Source: Sphagnum compactum (taxonomy: Eukaryota; Bryophyta; Sphagnopsida; Sphagnales). From it: 64,000 nucleotides of DNA. Both the position numbers and the translations under genes were made by a program. A model generated the notes under the pieces. That model was not told the DNA's origin. It made no database searches and worked only from the letters and a program-made list of their open reading frames with translations. The stretch lies in the NCBI GenBank assembly GCA_965153455.1, contig OZ234495.1, positions 4,092,001 through 4,156,000 on the forward strand, written 5' to 3'. The first letter of the stretch is position 1, and every line of letters begins with the position of its first letter. Shown piece after piece: positions 1-13,592 of this stretch.

Positions 1-2661
1 TTTTGTCCCTTTGTTTTTCTCTTTTATAATCTTGTAGACTAAAAGTAACATCAAGGATCATTGTACATGTTGACGAGCTAAAGACATGGACTAGATGACC
101 AACCTCATACAATCAATATATCGACTTTCATTTTCTACCATCCTTGAGGACATCATTTCATGTCCATCATAGTCATGTTCTTTTGGGTTCATTAATGCTT
201 ATTCCACAACTACTAAGCAATAACCAATTCATTTGTCGTCTCCTATGGCTATTGTGTGTCTTTCAACCATTTTAGGAAGAAAAGTTCATTTTACAAAACT
301 TTAGATATTTTAAAGCATATATGTGTTTTTTCATGCCCAAATAATTTGATGATTTCACTAACAATGGTTACATTGCAAATGGTTCAAGATGATTATAAAT
401 TCTTATATTATTTCATGTTATCAAACTAAATTTTGGTTAAAAATTTATTCTTAATGGAATGTAAAGGTGTTTTTCTGGATTTGTGTTTTTTCAAAATGAC
501 TTTTCTTCTAGATTATAGTCACAAACGATGGAAATGATGAGCAAATTTGCCATATTTTCTACACCAATTTGCATCCCATTTCTTTCTAATTGAATATGAA
601 TCCAATTCTACACAATGGATTTGAATTCCATTTCAATTTGTATTTTAACACAACTCAATGTTTTTGAACTCAATTGAGGAATTTTCATTCAATTCAAGTT
701 GCATGCAACATCATTCAATATTTTCATTTGAATGGAATTTAATTTCCAATTTTCTTTTCATTATTTCATTGTCACTAATAATGTGTAGCAGCACCAAGCT
801 CATATTGAATAGGGAAAATATATTTGTTTAAAGATCTTAATTCAAGGATTTGAAAAAATATGACATATGTCTTTTCATAGCCTGAATAGATGAGTAGAAT
901 AAAGATGTATGTATTTAGGCCTCAAACATAAAAGACAAACAAACAACTATTTTTATCATATAGATGGTTTCAAGTTACAAAACATTGTGTTAATAATCCT
1001 AAGAAATTTCTATTAAAATTATAGAAGTTCAATGACATTTATAACATCAACAACCCTTTTACAACTAATTTGTAGAACATGCTTCATAGATATCAAAGTA
1101 TGATTTTGTTCCCCATTCATGATCCAATAAACTATTGAATTTCACTACCATTTTTCTAGCATCCCCTTTGAACACAAGTTCCAATTTTAAATTTCCACAT
1201 TGGTTTGCAATGTGTATACCTAGTTTGACTTAAATTTGCAACTTTTGGTGTTTGTCTTAACTTTAGTTTAATATTGGAAGATGATAAGATGGTTTCCATT
1301 TGTATTTGTTCATTCTACCCAAAAGGTCTACGCATCGATGCTAGATGTTGGGGATAAAATTTTGGTTCAAGATTTGGACGAATTGTATGTGACAAGTGGG
1401 GAATGTGAGGGGTGACATGTGGATTTTTTTTTTTGTATGGTGTTTTTTTGTGGGAGTGGAAGAAACAAAAGCTAAATGTGCTTTGTGGTAATGTGAAACA
1501 AGCTTGCAAAATATGTTTATGTTTGTGTGTGTGTTTTTTTTGTAAAAAATGATATTGATTTGAAAGATATTTGTGCATGAATTTTTACAAAATTTGGAAA
1601 GAGGATATATATTGCATGTAATAATGTGCACCCATGAAAATTGTTAAAATATTTTCATTGTTCTTTTTCAAAATGGTGAAATCAAAATTATGGTTGAACT
1701 ACCAAATTTTTTTTGGGTCAACAATAAATTATGAATTGTGGTTTACTTTGGATGTGTAATTTTAGTTATATGCAAAGTGTAACAACAATGAACATATGTG
1801 AGGCTAAGGAACAAACAAAGAGGTAGCACCTTCACAAGCAATGACTCTATAAGCAAGAACACATTTTAGCTTTATTTTCTTCTCCTCTTTCTCCTTTGTT
1901 TCATTCAAACGTTGTTTTAGATATTATTTTGATTCTTAAAACTTATACATAGTCATTTGTTACATCCTTTTCTTTTCCTCATTGAGATAGAGTCATAAAT
2001 GGGTGTTAATTCATGCAGGTCACCAGTAAAACAACTTGTAAGTGTGGACCCTTCACATTTATTGCATGATAAAAATTTGGATGAACTTGTATAACATGTT
2101 AATGATGGATGTAAAGATATATTGAATTTTCATTTCTTTCCATAATTGCAAAGTTAAAGTTTAAGATATGGTTGACAAATGCAATCTCTTTATATTTATA
2201 GTTTCATGTTGAGAAATTTCTTATAAAATTCATATCATTGGTCTAAGTATTATGTTGAAGTTATTGTCACTATTGTCTAGTTCACAATATTATGCCAACC
2301 CATCTTAGATGACTTTTGTAATTTTTTCTTCTTGTGAAGTGGGCATAAGGCATTGATTTCCTTGAGTGGACCAATTTTTGACAAGTATTTAGATATTCTT
2401 GATCGACTACCCCAAAAAATGTGAGTTCTATCAAAATCACAACTACTTCCTATGTGACCATTGATAAATTGTATTTTAATATAACTATTATATTCCTAAT
2501 TCTAATTAAAAACATATAGATAATTAATATATATTGCGCCAAAGGTAATGAGAGGTGGTGGTTCTTAATGAATTAAAAATTAAGATATTTCTCTTGATGG
2601 ACAAAAAAGTGACAAAACATTACATTCATAGCATCCTAGGGGATATTTGTTGTGTGTAAAT
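1..2661. other. AT-rich intergenic DNA
   Basis: Long AT-rich stretch with no open frame that reads like protein. The short open frames on the minus strand near 1.3-1.6 kb are biased low-complexity sequence (Lys, His, Phe, Asn). I see no RNA gene and no convincing repeat structure. Confidence 0.6.
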
Positions 2662-2663
2662 TA

Positions 2664-2778
2664 ACCAATAAGGTATTCAAAAAATGAAATTATTATCATT
2701 TTATTTATTAAATAATTAATACCCTTTGGACAATATATTTGGCCACTCGAGCAAACCACTCAAGAATACCTTATTGGT
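2664..2778. mobile_element. MITE-like element with perfect terminal inverted repeats
   Basis: The 15-bp ends ACCAATAAGGTATTC and GAATACCTTATTGGT are exact reverse complements. They enclose an AT-rich non-coding core, about 115 bp in total. Both ends are flanked by the dinucleotide TA, the target-site duplication expected of Tc1/mariner-type (Stowaway-like) MITEs. The inverted repeat can be read as 17 bp if TA is counted. The terminal sequence does not match the Stowaway consensus I know, so the family is unassigned. Confidence 0.5.
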
Positions 2779-3082
2779 TATTGATTATTGACTATTATAG
2801 ATAATAATAACTATTATAATTTTATTATAATTTTATTTTAAAATATTAATATATATTAACCAATTAATATTATTATTACTTATTAGATTTCATTACTTAT
2901 AATATAATTAGTTTAGCTAGTAGGTAAATATTTATGTTAGTGTGGCATAAGTAGCATGTAGTATTTGCATGTACATTGTAATTACAATGGTTGCACTTGC
3001 AATTGAATTTTTTATCACATTTGTTTTGCCCTAAATTCCAAATGTGCACATTATATAAGTAAGTGCAGTTGTTTTTTTCACA

Positions 3083-3260
3083 AACCAAGTACCAAAGTCC
3101 ATTTGGGATGGTTCAATGATAGAGGCTCAACCCTAAAGATTAAACCCAAACACAAAATTAAATTATTTTAAACCTACGTAACTAGCCTTACATTACCATC
3201 CTACCTAACTATGACCTACCTACCTACCTATGGCTTACCTACCTACCCACCTACTTAATT
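3083..3260. repeat. Dispersed repeat C, copy 1, with a CCTA/ACCT-rich tail
   Basis: The segment starting 'cacaaaccaagtaccaaa' and running through 'ttaaacccaaacacaaaat' to 'attattttaaacctac' recurs, diverged, at 11,641-11,805. Both copies run into CCTA/ACCT tetranucleotide tracts. No coding capacity is visible. The family is not recognised. Confidence 0.55.
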
Positions 3261-3609
3261 AAAAAGAATCAATGGGCTTTTAAAAATTACATCATGTCAC
3301 CCTATAATTGGCCTTCACAAATGAACATATATGAAAATCCATTTCACTTTTTATTGGAGGGCCAATATATTATTAATCTATTAATAACGATGAATATTGA
3401 AATAAGGTTCAAATGCCATGTGTCACCATGGGCAACCTTTTGTAGAATAATACAAATGTATAAAATATGAATTCACACCATACATATTGTCATATGCAAC
3501 TGCCGATCATGTGTAACTTGTCTTATGGAATGATGGGGTTTAGCAGTCACATGTGTTTCATGCAACTAAAAATCTATTGCATATGATAATTGCAAAATGG
3601 TAATTTTCT

Positions 3610-3900
3610 TTTACTGATACAAAGGTCATATGAATTACAAACTTGCCCTACAAGTTTTAGGTTCAAATAACCACCCATACAAACCATAATGGATCATAAT
3701 ATAAAGCCCATATGAGTTGCATACCTTTTGTACAAGTTTTAAGTTTGAATAACCACCCATACATTGACCAAAATGCATCACAATTGGATTGCCAAAGAGT
3801 TGTAGATCCTTAATCTAAATTGAAAGTTCAAATAACCACCCATATAACTAGAATGGATCATAATTAAAATTTCAAATGATCTATAAGCCTCCCAACAAGG
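3610..3900. repeat. 82-83 bp tandem repeat, about 3-4 degenerate copies
   Basis: The phrase 'caaataaccaccca' (one copy 'gaataaccaccca') recurs at about 3664, 3747 and 3829, a period of 82-83 bp. The intervening text is also related ('aatggatcataat', 'catatgagttgcat', 'acaagttttaggtt'). The array is non-coding and degenerate at both edges. Confidence 0.6.
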
Positions 3901-3990
3901 TTTCAAATGTAGTTATAAACCTATAAAATTATAATACATCATAATGGATATGCCAATTGGTTAGTAAACCTCCCGAGGCTAAAAAAGTTG

Positions 3991-6900
3991 CCATAGTTGC
4001 ATTATGTACATGGTTGAAATCAAAACCAAGATGTCAATTGTTGGGATAATCTAGCAAGAAACTTTCATACAATTGATTTCAAATTGCAAACATTGTTTAA
4101 GAGACTGTCTCAAAAGCCCTTGGGTTAAAATTGTGTGGTGGTAGGAAATGTTGTGATATTTCACAATGTTTAAAAGGCATGCCATTCTAGGGAGTCACCC
4201 ATAACCTTATGTCAACATTGGTTTACTAAACAAAGGTGCCACATCATTGTTGGGTCCATTTAAAAGAAAATTGTTCAATCATGAACGCATCCATTAGAAA
4301 AGGGAGTAACCGTCCAAGGTATTCGAAGATTTTTTCATGGCTATGGGGATGTTTTGGGGTACAAGGCATAGGTTTTGGAGTTTGTGCATGCAAAAAAAGA
4401 TCTTTGGTTTTTTTAAGGCAAAACAAAGTTTTTTATTTTTGGTTTTGGAGGTTCAAATTCACATTGCTTCAAGGGTTTTTTAAATCATCCCACTAGTTAA
4501 GGTTTGGAGAAATTCACAAACCTTGTGGCAAGATATGAAGGATGACCAAAAGGAAAGGAAAAATGTTTGCCAAATGGAAAGGTTTTTAACAAGACAAAAA
4601 AAAACTCTTCATCCTTTTGCATGTCCTAAACTACTAGAACCATGATCTCCTATGTTGGGGTTAAACCTCAACTTTTAAAAAATTGTAAAATTGGGCATTG
4701 TTATAGAACTCAAAACTTTCATTTTTGTGTGAATTCCTCCTTAGAATGTTGTAGTTTGAACTCTGCAAGGTTGCACTAGTCTTTCCAATGTTATTCATTC
4801 TAATGTTATTCATTTTGATGCCATTCTTTTTTAATGCACAAACTTTTCAATGTTACAAACTTTTCTCATGTCTTTGTTTTTAGACACCTCAAATTTCTCC
4901 CTTTGCAAACATTTTAGCTTCTATTGTGAAAGATTAAAAAACTCTAGTTCAAAGAAGACAAAAAATACCGAAAATAGCTTTTTTATAGACCTTATGCAAA
5001 CAATAAAGTTGGAGTTTATGCATGAGATGCAAGCTTTCTTGGTTTGCATTGAAGTAGGAAACTTGTTATGAATTGAGGACATTGTTTATGTTATCCTCTA
5101 ACTATTGGCCTTAAGTGTATTTTTTTTGGTGTCAATCCATCCCATGAGTCAAACAAACATGGGCTTTCAATGCCATGTTTGATTAACTTTATGGATAATT
5201 ATAATTGTTAGAGGCTTTTAAGTTACCATCTACCTTGTTTTTAACAATCCAATAATATTTTAAGTCTAATTGATTGATGAAAATTAATCAATGTTGAACA
5301 AGTCATTTGCAAGCAAGAAAAGACATTGAAAGTGTATATGCAAAACAATTTACCTACGAGTCTTTCTGTGCATGGTGTCTACTAATGTTGGTTTGGTATG
5401 CAGGCTCATGTTTAATATCAACATTATATCTAACATTAGTATCAATACTAATAATAAGGACCTTACCATATTAGTATTATGTGAGGCAATATCACTTTTG
5501 TATCAAATACCAACTTGGTAGGGATTTGACGTCATACCATTCTTGGACCAATTTTATTCCAATTTTTAATATTAAGCCCCCTTTACACTAGATCTTGAAA
5601 GCCCATGACAATTGAAATAAAATATCTATGATTGGAGGAAAAGGATCGTCAAGGTATAAATTCATTTTACACAAAACTTGAAAACTTAAGGGACGAAAAA
5701 AATGGAGGCAGATGAAAACTTGACATAGAATCCTAAGTGATAGCTTATGAATAATGTTTCATGATGTAATGAACTTCATGCCAAGCCCACCTATTTGAGG
5801 TGGGCCTAGTTCAAAATGTGTTAGACCATTAGCCCAAAAACCCATGATTGGTCTAAAATGTTACTTTTTTTTGGGTTTTGATTATAATTTACATCCATAG
5901 GCCCTTACTAATAACCTAGGCCAAAAATGAATATATATATATATATATATAAGTATGCAAAAAGAAAAAAAATTCTTGAAGCCAAAGAGGTGAAGCAACA
6001 TGTTTTTTTCTTTTGGGGGGGAGGGTGTTGGATTTTTCTTTGTTCCCATCACATTTCCCAACATGTTCCCAATAGCTCCTCACTTCTTCATCCCATATTC
6101 TTTGCCTTTTTAAGTTCTATTCTTGAAAACCTATATATCCAACCCAAAGGAGGAGATTGCAACATATCTATTTTCAGACTGTCCAAAGCTTGATTTTTTT
6201 TTTGGGTGATGGGCCAATCAAAGATGCTCAACACACCAAAAGAAAAAAAAAAAGGAAAAAAAAACCTTTAAGGTTCCCACAACTAGGTAATTAGGTAATT
6301 AATGTTAGTCACAATGTAATACCATGATAATGTAGCTTAACAAAGTCTTTTGTCTTTACATCACACTTCACAACTAGGGTCCATACATAAATAATTTTTG
6401 AATTTACATGGGATGACACCTTTGGATGTGTTTTGAGGGCCATTAACATTTCCATGATCATGGTCTCTCACCATACTATAAAGGGGGCCTTAAACATATA
6501 TTTGCCTCCAGTCCTAGACCCAATACCAGGACCAAACTGGTACAAAAAGACCAACACTAGTGCCTACCAAGAGAATTAATGTTAACATATTAGTTATTGT
6601 AACTATGACTCATGTTTGGCAAATCTTGCGAAAATAATATTTTTTTGATAAAAGTGGTTCCAAAAAGCCCCAATCTGAAAATTTCAGAATTTCAACAATA
6701 GTCTCTAAAAGTATGTTAAGTGCATTATTAGTAAGTTTTTAAAGTTAGCTTGTGTTTTGAACTGGGTTTGATTATGTAAAAATTTCGACAAATTTTGCTT
6801 AGTTTTTTCTCTCTTTCCATTTGCCCTCTTAAGAATGAATCGGTGACAAAAACATGATTCATAGGTACGAGATTTGATTTCGTGAATTGGTGATGAGTTT

Positions 6901-7763
6901 TGCTGAAGAAGAAACAAATTAGTTGTTGTGCACATTGTCAGAAGACCCATTCTAAGTAATGTGCAGCAAAGAAAAAAGAAGCCCTCCAGCAATGAAATCA
7001 AGCTTAGCTCAAGCTTCTCATATCTGAGGGTGGTTTCTCTTTTCTCAGCCTTTGGGGCTCCCTAGTAGAAGTTACAATTCAAGGTTACAAAATTGTGACT
7101 ATAAAAGGGCATCTCCACCCCACACCTGCAAACATCCCCTTTTCATTAAATCTTGCAGCACAATAGTGCAAATCCTACTTGTTCTCTCTCTAGTATTGAT
7201 GGTCCATTTTGCAGTGATCATTTTAACTCCTTTAAAAGCTCTTTTTTTCTACTATGGATTTCGATAATGATTATTACTCGTCCAGATGTAAAGACATAAA
7301 ATGGTCATTGAAAACCATTGGGGTTACCATTACAAATGCACAACACAAACACAAGATGTATTTTTGCATCTTTATTCCTCAACTATTGAAATTCTGGAAA
7401 AATCAAAATTTGGAACTGCCAAAACCCCGTTTTCCTGAAATAACTAAATATTCAACAAAGAAGTGCCAAACATCAGTTGGAGTAAGAGGTAATACTTTAC
7501 AAATATATTAATGGTGCATTCACACTTGATGTTAAGTCAGTGTGTAAAATGAAAAATCTAGGTGGCATCCTAGGTGGCACTCAATGTTAAATGGGCGATA
7601 GCTTAATGTTAAGTGAATGTTAACATAAAATTCGTGGTAAAGTAGGTATAAGTCTTAAATGACTAGCTAGCATGGTGTTCGTGGACTCAACACTAGAGTC
7701 CTTAACACCAAATGCGAGTGCACCCAAGTGATGATGCTAGTGGTGGAAGGTGATGATTCCATA
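3991..7763. other. Intergenic DNA without supported genes
   Basis: AT-rich sequence with a short (AT)n tract at about 5933-5952 and several homopolymer runs. Open frames of 60-98 codons near 4.2, 4.85, 5.9 and 6.7 kb have no recognisable domain and biased composition, so I do not call them. Confidence 0.55.
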
Positions 7764-8051
7764 ATTTTCAAGATCTTTTCAACAACACCAAAGGCACAAT
7801 CCAATTCCTCCGAAATTTTCAGGTATGATTTAAATTTAATTTTCAATGAAGAAATCATTCAATATTCAAGAACTTTTGCACTGCAAGTCCAAACGTCATG
7901 GAACCAAGTCCATGCACCCCTCCTCATCGAGAGAGAGAGCTTTCCAAAGACACCAAGAGAACATGATCTGAAGCATCCTGGTTCGGTGGATCTCAGAACT
8001 ACAAAACAAAACAAACTACCTTCCTTCATAGATAGATAGATAGATAGATAG
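7764..8051 (+). mobile_element. SINE-like dispersed repeat A, 5'-truncated copy
   Basis: About 285 bp that match 37,829-38,092 closely through 'caacaacaccaaaggcac', 'attcctccgaaatttt', 'caagaacttttgcac' and 'ctgaagcatcc'. Both copies end in 'cataga(taga)n'. The copy lacks the first roughly 170 bp present in the copies at 37.7 and 58.4 kb. Truncation at the 5' end plus a constant 3' end with a short GATA tail is the pattern of non-LTR retroposition. The frame open through it is a property of the repeat, not evidence of a gene. Confidence 0.6.
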
Positions 8052-8501
8052 TGTTTGAGATTGTTGTACATTAGCGGTTCCATGTATGTATGTATATTAT
8101 AATGGGGAAAATTGTGTTGCATACAGTTGTAATTAAGAATGTTTTTTTTAGTTGTAATCAGGAATGTGACTTCTGAGGAAGAGCAAGCCTGAAGTCATTA
8201 ATAATGTTTGAGTATCTTCATTGAAGATGGATTGTTGGTGAAATTGTTATTGCAACTTCAGCCCTTTGGGTGTTGGAGAGAAAACTTTTGATGCAACCCT
8301 CAAGTAAATGAAGGTTAATTAAGAGCCTTAATAACCCTTCAAATCCATAAACTCCTATTTTCAAGGAAAATGTTAACTAGGCCAAGTGTCTTTTAGTGTC
8401 AGCAAGTACAGAAAGTTATGTCACATGTGTTTTCCTCTTGCTTGCTGTTTGCCCATTTAAGATGGAAATGTAAAGAAAAAAAAACTTAGAATGAACATTT
8501 A

Positions 8502-8745
8502 ACATGGCATATTTATAACATGTCATGTTAAGTATATAACATGCTACCTAGCATGTCATATACTCTTCAGTGCCAATTACATGGCATGTTTACAACATCT
8601 CATATTAAGTGTATGGCATGCTAGGTAGCATGCCATAAACTCTTTAGTACCAATTACATGGCATGTTTACAACATCTCATATTAAGTATATAGCATGCTA
8701 CCTAGCATGCCATATACTTATTTTGTACCCATAACATGGCATGTT
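8502..8745. repeat. 77-bp tandem repeat with an internal palindrome (3.2 copies)
   Basis: 'acatggcat' begins at about 8502, 8579, 8656 and 8734, so the period is 77-78 bp. Each unit carries a palindrome around 'gcatgctacctagcatgc'. In the middle copy the arms are 12 bp and perfect (8612-8623 and 8626-8637) with a 2-nt loop. No coding potential. Confidence 0.75.
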
Positions 8746-9136
8746 ATGGGTAGAAAAAGGTGTATGGGCATCACCCAATATTTTTTTGGAAAATATTAAA
8801 CAGGCCAAGGGCAAACATGGTTTAAAAAGATATGGCACTACTTTTGTATTGTTGGCATTAAAGACCCGTGGCTTATTTTATTTCACGGTTTCATATTTGG
8901 ATAATATGGCTCACTTTTTTCTCAAAAAGAAAAAATATAATCAGTTTCAAGTCTGGTTTGGAGATTTTATGGTTCCAAGTACACCATTTACTTGAAAAAA
9001 ATTGAATTTATTTTCAAAAAATGTTGAAGAAATTTTAGTTGTAAATGGAACTTTGCTTTCACAATTTTGCCAATTTCCAAAGATTTCCACGTTTCACAAT
9101 AGATGATGTCAAGAATTTTAACAACATATTGACATG

Positions 9137-9197
9137 GGCTTAGGGTTTAGGGTTTATTCTAAACCTTAAACCCAACCAAAACTCAACCCTAAACCCA
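9137..9197. repeat. Telomere-like TTTAGGG / CCCTAAA cluster
   Basis: Short runs of TTTAGGG are followed at once by CTAAACC/CCCTAAA in the opposite orientation, a small interstitial head-to-head cluster of the plant telomere motif. Confidence 0.5.
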
Positions 9198-9215
9198 TAT
9201 TTTCTGAACCCTCTA

Positions 9216-11640
9216 TTGCCATGTTGCACCTTATTCTAAAATGGAGTCATGGTATGAGTGACATTTTTTTGTTACTAACAAACTAGAGCCCATGGGGCCT
9301 TGTGAAATCCTTTTAAAGAAAAAGAAAACCCAAATAATAAAAATTAACCGGGTTGCATCCTTTTTAAGGCTAACAATTGAAAATAATATTACATAAGTAG
9401 TAATGGGTCACCCAACTTTTCATTGCTCATTTTTCATTAAGCGCTTTAGTACCATTCTGTCCATCACTGGGGTTTCAACACTTTAGACCGTCAAATTAAA
9501 AAACTTTTGTCATCACCATCCATCCTCTTACTCCATTCATCAAGGTAAGTCTCTCACCTTTTCCCTTGCAACACCATAAGCTTCTCCTACTTTCAGGTCT
9601 TCATCTATTTCTCTATCCATCACAAGAACCATTACTCCATGGACCATTACCTACCGGCCTTTGTTAAGGTTTCTTGTTTAATATAATGTGTGAAATATGT
9701 CATAGGTACAAATTTTTTCAATATACACTCATAATTCCCACAACCAATTAATATGATTCGTGCAATATGTTACCAAATCTCAATAATTTCAAAAAGTTGT
9801 TGAACATTTTAGATTTTCATTATCTATTTGTTACCAAGTATTGTTGAAATGAACATGAACCTTTTTGCCAATTGTTTGTGATTTTGTGATGTGACACAAT
9901 CAACTTTCAAACCTTTCACACTTCAATTAGTCATCTACCTCACGTTTCAATAGTTGTAATATCCCTAAAAATACACCTATACTTTCTTAATAAGAATAGT
10001 TCAGTTGATATTTCAATTTTTCAAATTAGAAAAGGCTAATGAGCAACCTAGCAAAATTGAATAATAATAATAATAATTAAAAAAAGAATAGTGCTCAAGA
10101 TTTTGAGTTAACAATAATGGAAAAATATAATACCATACTAATTAATGAAGCTATTGACCATATGGTTGATAATCAAGGATTGGGGACTTGATGAGCTTTC
10201 AAGATAAGGAAGTGCATTCCCAACAATGCATAAGAATCAAGACCCACCTTTGGAAATAGAGTTAATATACGTTTTAGCTTTTATTCATGCCTTTCCCCCT
10301 CTTGTTGATCATGTACCAGCTTTTACCATTCTAATTGTCTTTGTATTCCTCGTTGGTTGCTATGTTTGCACTCCTTGTTGGTTGTTGTTCACTACCATCT
10401 TCCGAGCTATTGTCTTCTCCCTATGCCATGACCCCTTTTTGATGTTCATGATCATCATGTTTGTTGTTTTTCTTTCTAAATTCCATTTCTTGTGTTTGGG
10501 ACCCTAACCTCCCTTCCCCCCCCTCCCCCCCTTTCCCCATGTGTTCATGATCTTCTTCTTGGTTGGGTATTCCAAATTATATTCTCATAAATGGATATTG
10601 ATGTTTCATATTTTTAACATCTTTTTTGGTTAAATTGTGCCCATTTAATTTTAACTTATAAATTTTTGACATGTGTCATTATTTAGGCTAGGCTAACAGT
10701 TTAGTTTAAGTGATTAAACATGTCGTCTAGTTTATTTAGTAGGCTATATAAATAAAGAATATTTTGTCAATTTATCATTACTGACCACAACCCATGTCAT
10801 TTGTGAAAATTGATATTTAAACCCTAAGGATGAAAATCACCTCCTTTATTATCACGTCACCCCACTTTTTGTGACAATAAAATAATGTGCATTCTATTCA
10901 CTTTATTTGATTTAAAACATTACACAAAACATTATTTTTGATTTTTTGATATTTTATTGATATTTTGTCCAAATGATAAGATTTTTCAATAATGTACACA
11001 ATTATATTTTCTTTATTTTAAAAATGTACACTAAGTTGAAAAGAAAAAATTTGAATTTAGTTTTGAATACATTCAATGACCATTCTTTGGAAAAAATTAA
11101 TTCAATCACATGATTTATAAATGGAAAAAAACTTTGTGGATAATATAATAAAATATAAATATAAATATAAATTAAAAACCTTCATTTGATTCTAAAAAGT
11201 ATATTATATCAATTTTTCTTTTGAATATCATAATTTTAACAATAGAATTTAAGTTGGATGTGTGATATGTAATTTATTCATAGATGATATAAATTGATAT
11301 AAATAAAATTCAATATAAATATAATAAAATATTTTATATTAACCATATTATTCTGATGTAAAAACTTAATCTAGAAATTTGATTTTTATTTTTGAATACT
11401 ACTTAATACCATATAATTATTTGATTTATGGAACTATGAACTTTAATGCTTTTACATTTATAATATAATATTTTTACTTCAAATTATGATAAAAAAATTA
11501 TGAAAAATATATATAAATAATATATTTTTCACATCTCAAACTTCTATTTGATTTTTAAAGTTATATTATATTTTTTTCTTATAATATATCATTATTGTAC
11601 CTACAAAAATTAATTTAGATATATGATATATAACCATGTT
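9216..11640. other. Intergenic DNA without supported genes
   Basis: AT-rich sequence. It contains a C-rich tract at about 10,515-10,535. An open frame at 10,226-10,507 encodes a hydrophobic peptide that I read as a by-product of T-rich DNA. The part from 10.9 to 11.6 kb is extremely AT-rich. Confidence 0.55.
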
Positions 11641-11805
11641 CACAAACCAAGTACCAAATGCCGTTGGGGATGAGCTAATGAAAAAAACTTGACCTTAATG
11701 AAATGGTTAAACCCAAAAATAAAATTGGATTATTTTAAACCTACCTATTAGCCTAAGCCTGCCTTTCAACCTATTTACATACCTAGGCCTACCTATTTAA
11801 TTTCA
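11641..11805. repeat. Dispersed repeat C, copy 2
   Basis: Diverged copy of 3083-3260, sharing 'cacaaaccaagtaccaaa', 'ttaaacccaaaaataaaat' and 'attattttaaacctacct' and followed by the same CCTA-rich tail. Confidence 0.5.
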
Positions 11806-13244
11806 TTAATTAATATTATTGATATTATTGGTATTATTTAATGATATTAAATATCAATTATTAATATTAAATTATTGATATGTGGCACGCCACCTACACG
11901 CAAATAAATCAGGGCGATTCTTGACTTTTAGTGGTCGGGAGTCAAATTGGCATTTTGACTTTCGGTCCTTTTTTTGGCCATAACTTGTGTTTTTAAAACT
12001 CAAATGAGTCATGTAAGCCCAATTTAGACATTTAAGTTTCAAGAGCTTTCCAATCGTATAACCTTTCGCTCTTAATGAGTTTTGACCCCTAAAATCATTT
12101 TTTGAAAGTTCGGGACTCCATAGGAACTCCAGCTCCCAAAGTGGGAGTTCATTTGGGAATGTGTGGGCTCATTCTTTTGCACTCTCTCACACTCCAAGAA
12201 TGTAAATGTGATTCCCGGGTTACATTTTCGGCTTGCACCTTTCCATGCCCTTGTTTTGGTCACAAGCCCAAAGTTAAGGTTGTGACAATGGAAACCATGT
12301 TTCAAACTTGAAAAAACATAAATAGTCGTTAGAAAAGACTTGAACTTAGGGTCGACTAACTCCTTTTACTAAAAATGCACCCAATAATTAGTTTGTTCAA
12401 TCATCATTTCGAATCAAAACACACAACGCAACATCACCATTTCAACAACACCATAAACATGTAACAACAAATAGTTCAACACTCACATCCTTAAAGAAAA
12501 AAAATCACCATCAACTACCCACTTTTTTGTCTCTTTCACAATTTGACAATTTTGTTCCTTTTCATTAGGTCTTCATATAGGTAAAACTTCATTAAAGTGC
12601 CCTTCATCCACTAGAGCGACTAAAATTCCCAATAACAACAACATTTGATGAACATTTTTCAAAATATGGGAGTAAATGAAAACTATTTTTTTTCCCATAG
12701 TCTCTTATTGACACCAAGAAAAGCAAAGAAGAGCCAATAAATGAGACAATCCATACCCTAAGGTTAGTTTTGTCATTAAATAATCCTCAAAATAGTGAAA
12801 CAAATTTTTGTGAAAATATGAAGTTGACATGTTGAAAATCATCACAGTAAATATGTTAGGTTACACTCTACATAATTTAATTACTCATATGAAAACATCA
12901 TAGTAGATCATGGAAAAATATAATAATCTCAAAATTTAAAAAGGAATTAATTTTGTGACACAATTTTTTTTTCTTTTTTGTCAATGTGAAAATTGACCTT
13001 AGGCTAGGGTAGTTCGGAATGTGAAAACTTCCAAAGGTGATCGAACAATGTGAGGTAAAGGAGTGAAGACAAGTCCAAGAGCAGAAAAAGGCCAAGTTGA
13101 ACATTTCAAAGATGTGGGGGAGGAATCAAGTGAGAATATATATATTTACAACAAGTCCCAAAAAAGCTGGTTGATTAGTAAGTTGTTTTTGAAAGTGCAG
13201 AAAGGGCCAGTTGTCTGAACTGAACACGCACCCCCACAAAAGCC
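11806..13244. other. Intergenic DNA without supported genes
   Basis: Open frames on both strands near 12.07-12.31 kb overlap and neither looks like a real protein. The surrounding text ('ggccataacttgtgtttt', 'agagctttccaatcg') resembles wording common in plant retroelement LTRs, but no LTR pair or primer-binding site is visible. Confidence 0.45.
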
Positions 13245-13592
13245 CTTTGGTTTGTTGTTGGCCTTGCCTACCAAGGCAAGGATATTGTGTTTAGATTCAT
13301 TGTAGAGTATAGTAGCTTAAGGGATTATTGGCCCCTACTAGGTAATAGATCTATTTTTATATGAGGATTTTTGAAAGATGATATTTTGTTTGGCTTGTGT
13401 TGAAACTTGAGATTAGTTATAGAATTATTATAATATATCTTGAAGGATTTTGGTTTCTTTGAAAGGATTTTTTGACGATTATATTTTTGCATGGGGAAAT
13501 ATTTGAGTTTCCATAATTCTTCTTCTTTTGCCTTAAGATACGATTTTTAATGTAGAAAAAGGCAAGGCCAAAGTGCAACACACCCCTTGTTT
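13245..13592 (-). repeat. Dispersed repeat B, copy 1 (minus orientation)
   Basis: About 345 bp that reappear as a diverged reverse complement at 18,468-18,815, and with an internal deletion at about 58,723-58,851. Shared blocks include 'ccttaagatac', 'accatgc/gcatgg' followed by 'aaaatat', and 'atattgtgtttagattcat'. The outer edge holds a small hairpin (CCTTGCCT / AGGCAAGG). There is no coding capacity. The pair at 13.2 and 18.5 kb forms an inverted pair around the foldback region. Confidence 0.65.

Noticed and set aside
7980-8000. 'ggttcggtggatctc' as a tRNA B box
   Set aside because: It sits near the 3' end of repeat A rather than about 35 bp after the A-box-like head, and it does not match the full consensus.
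12072-12311. Paired open frames on both strands at 12.1-12.3 kb
   Set aside because: Mutual shadows without domain or splice partners; flanking text resembles retroelement ends.
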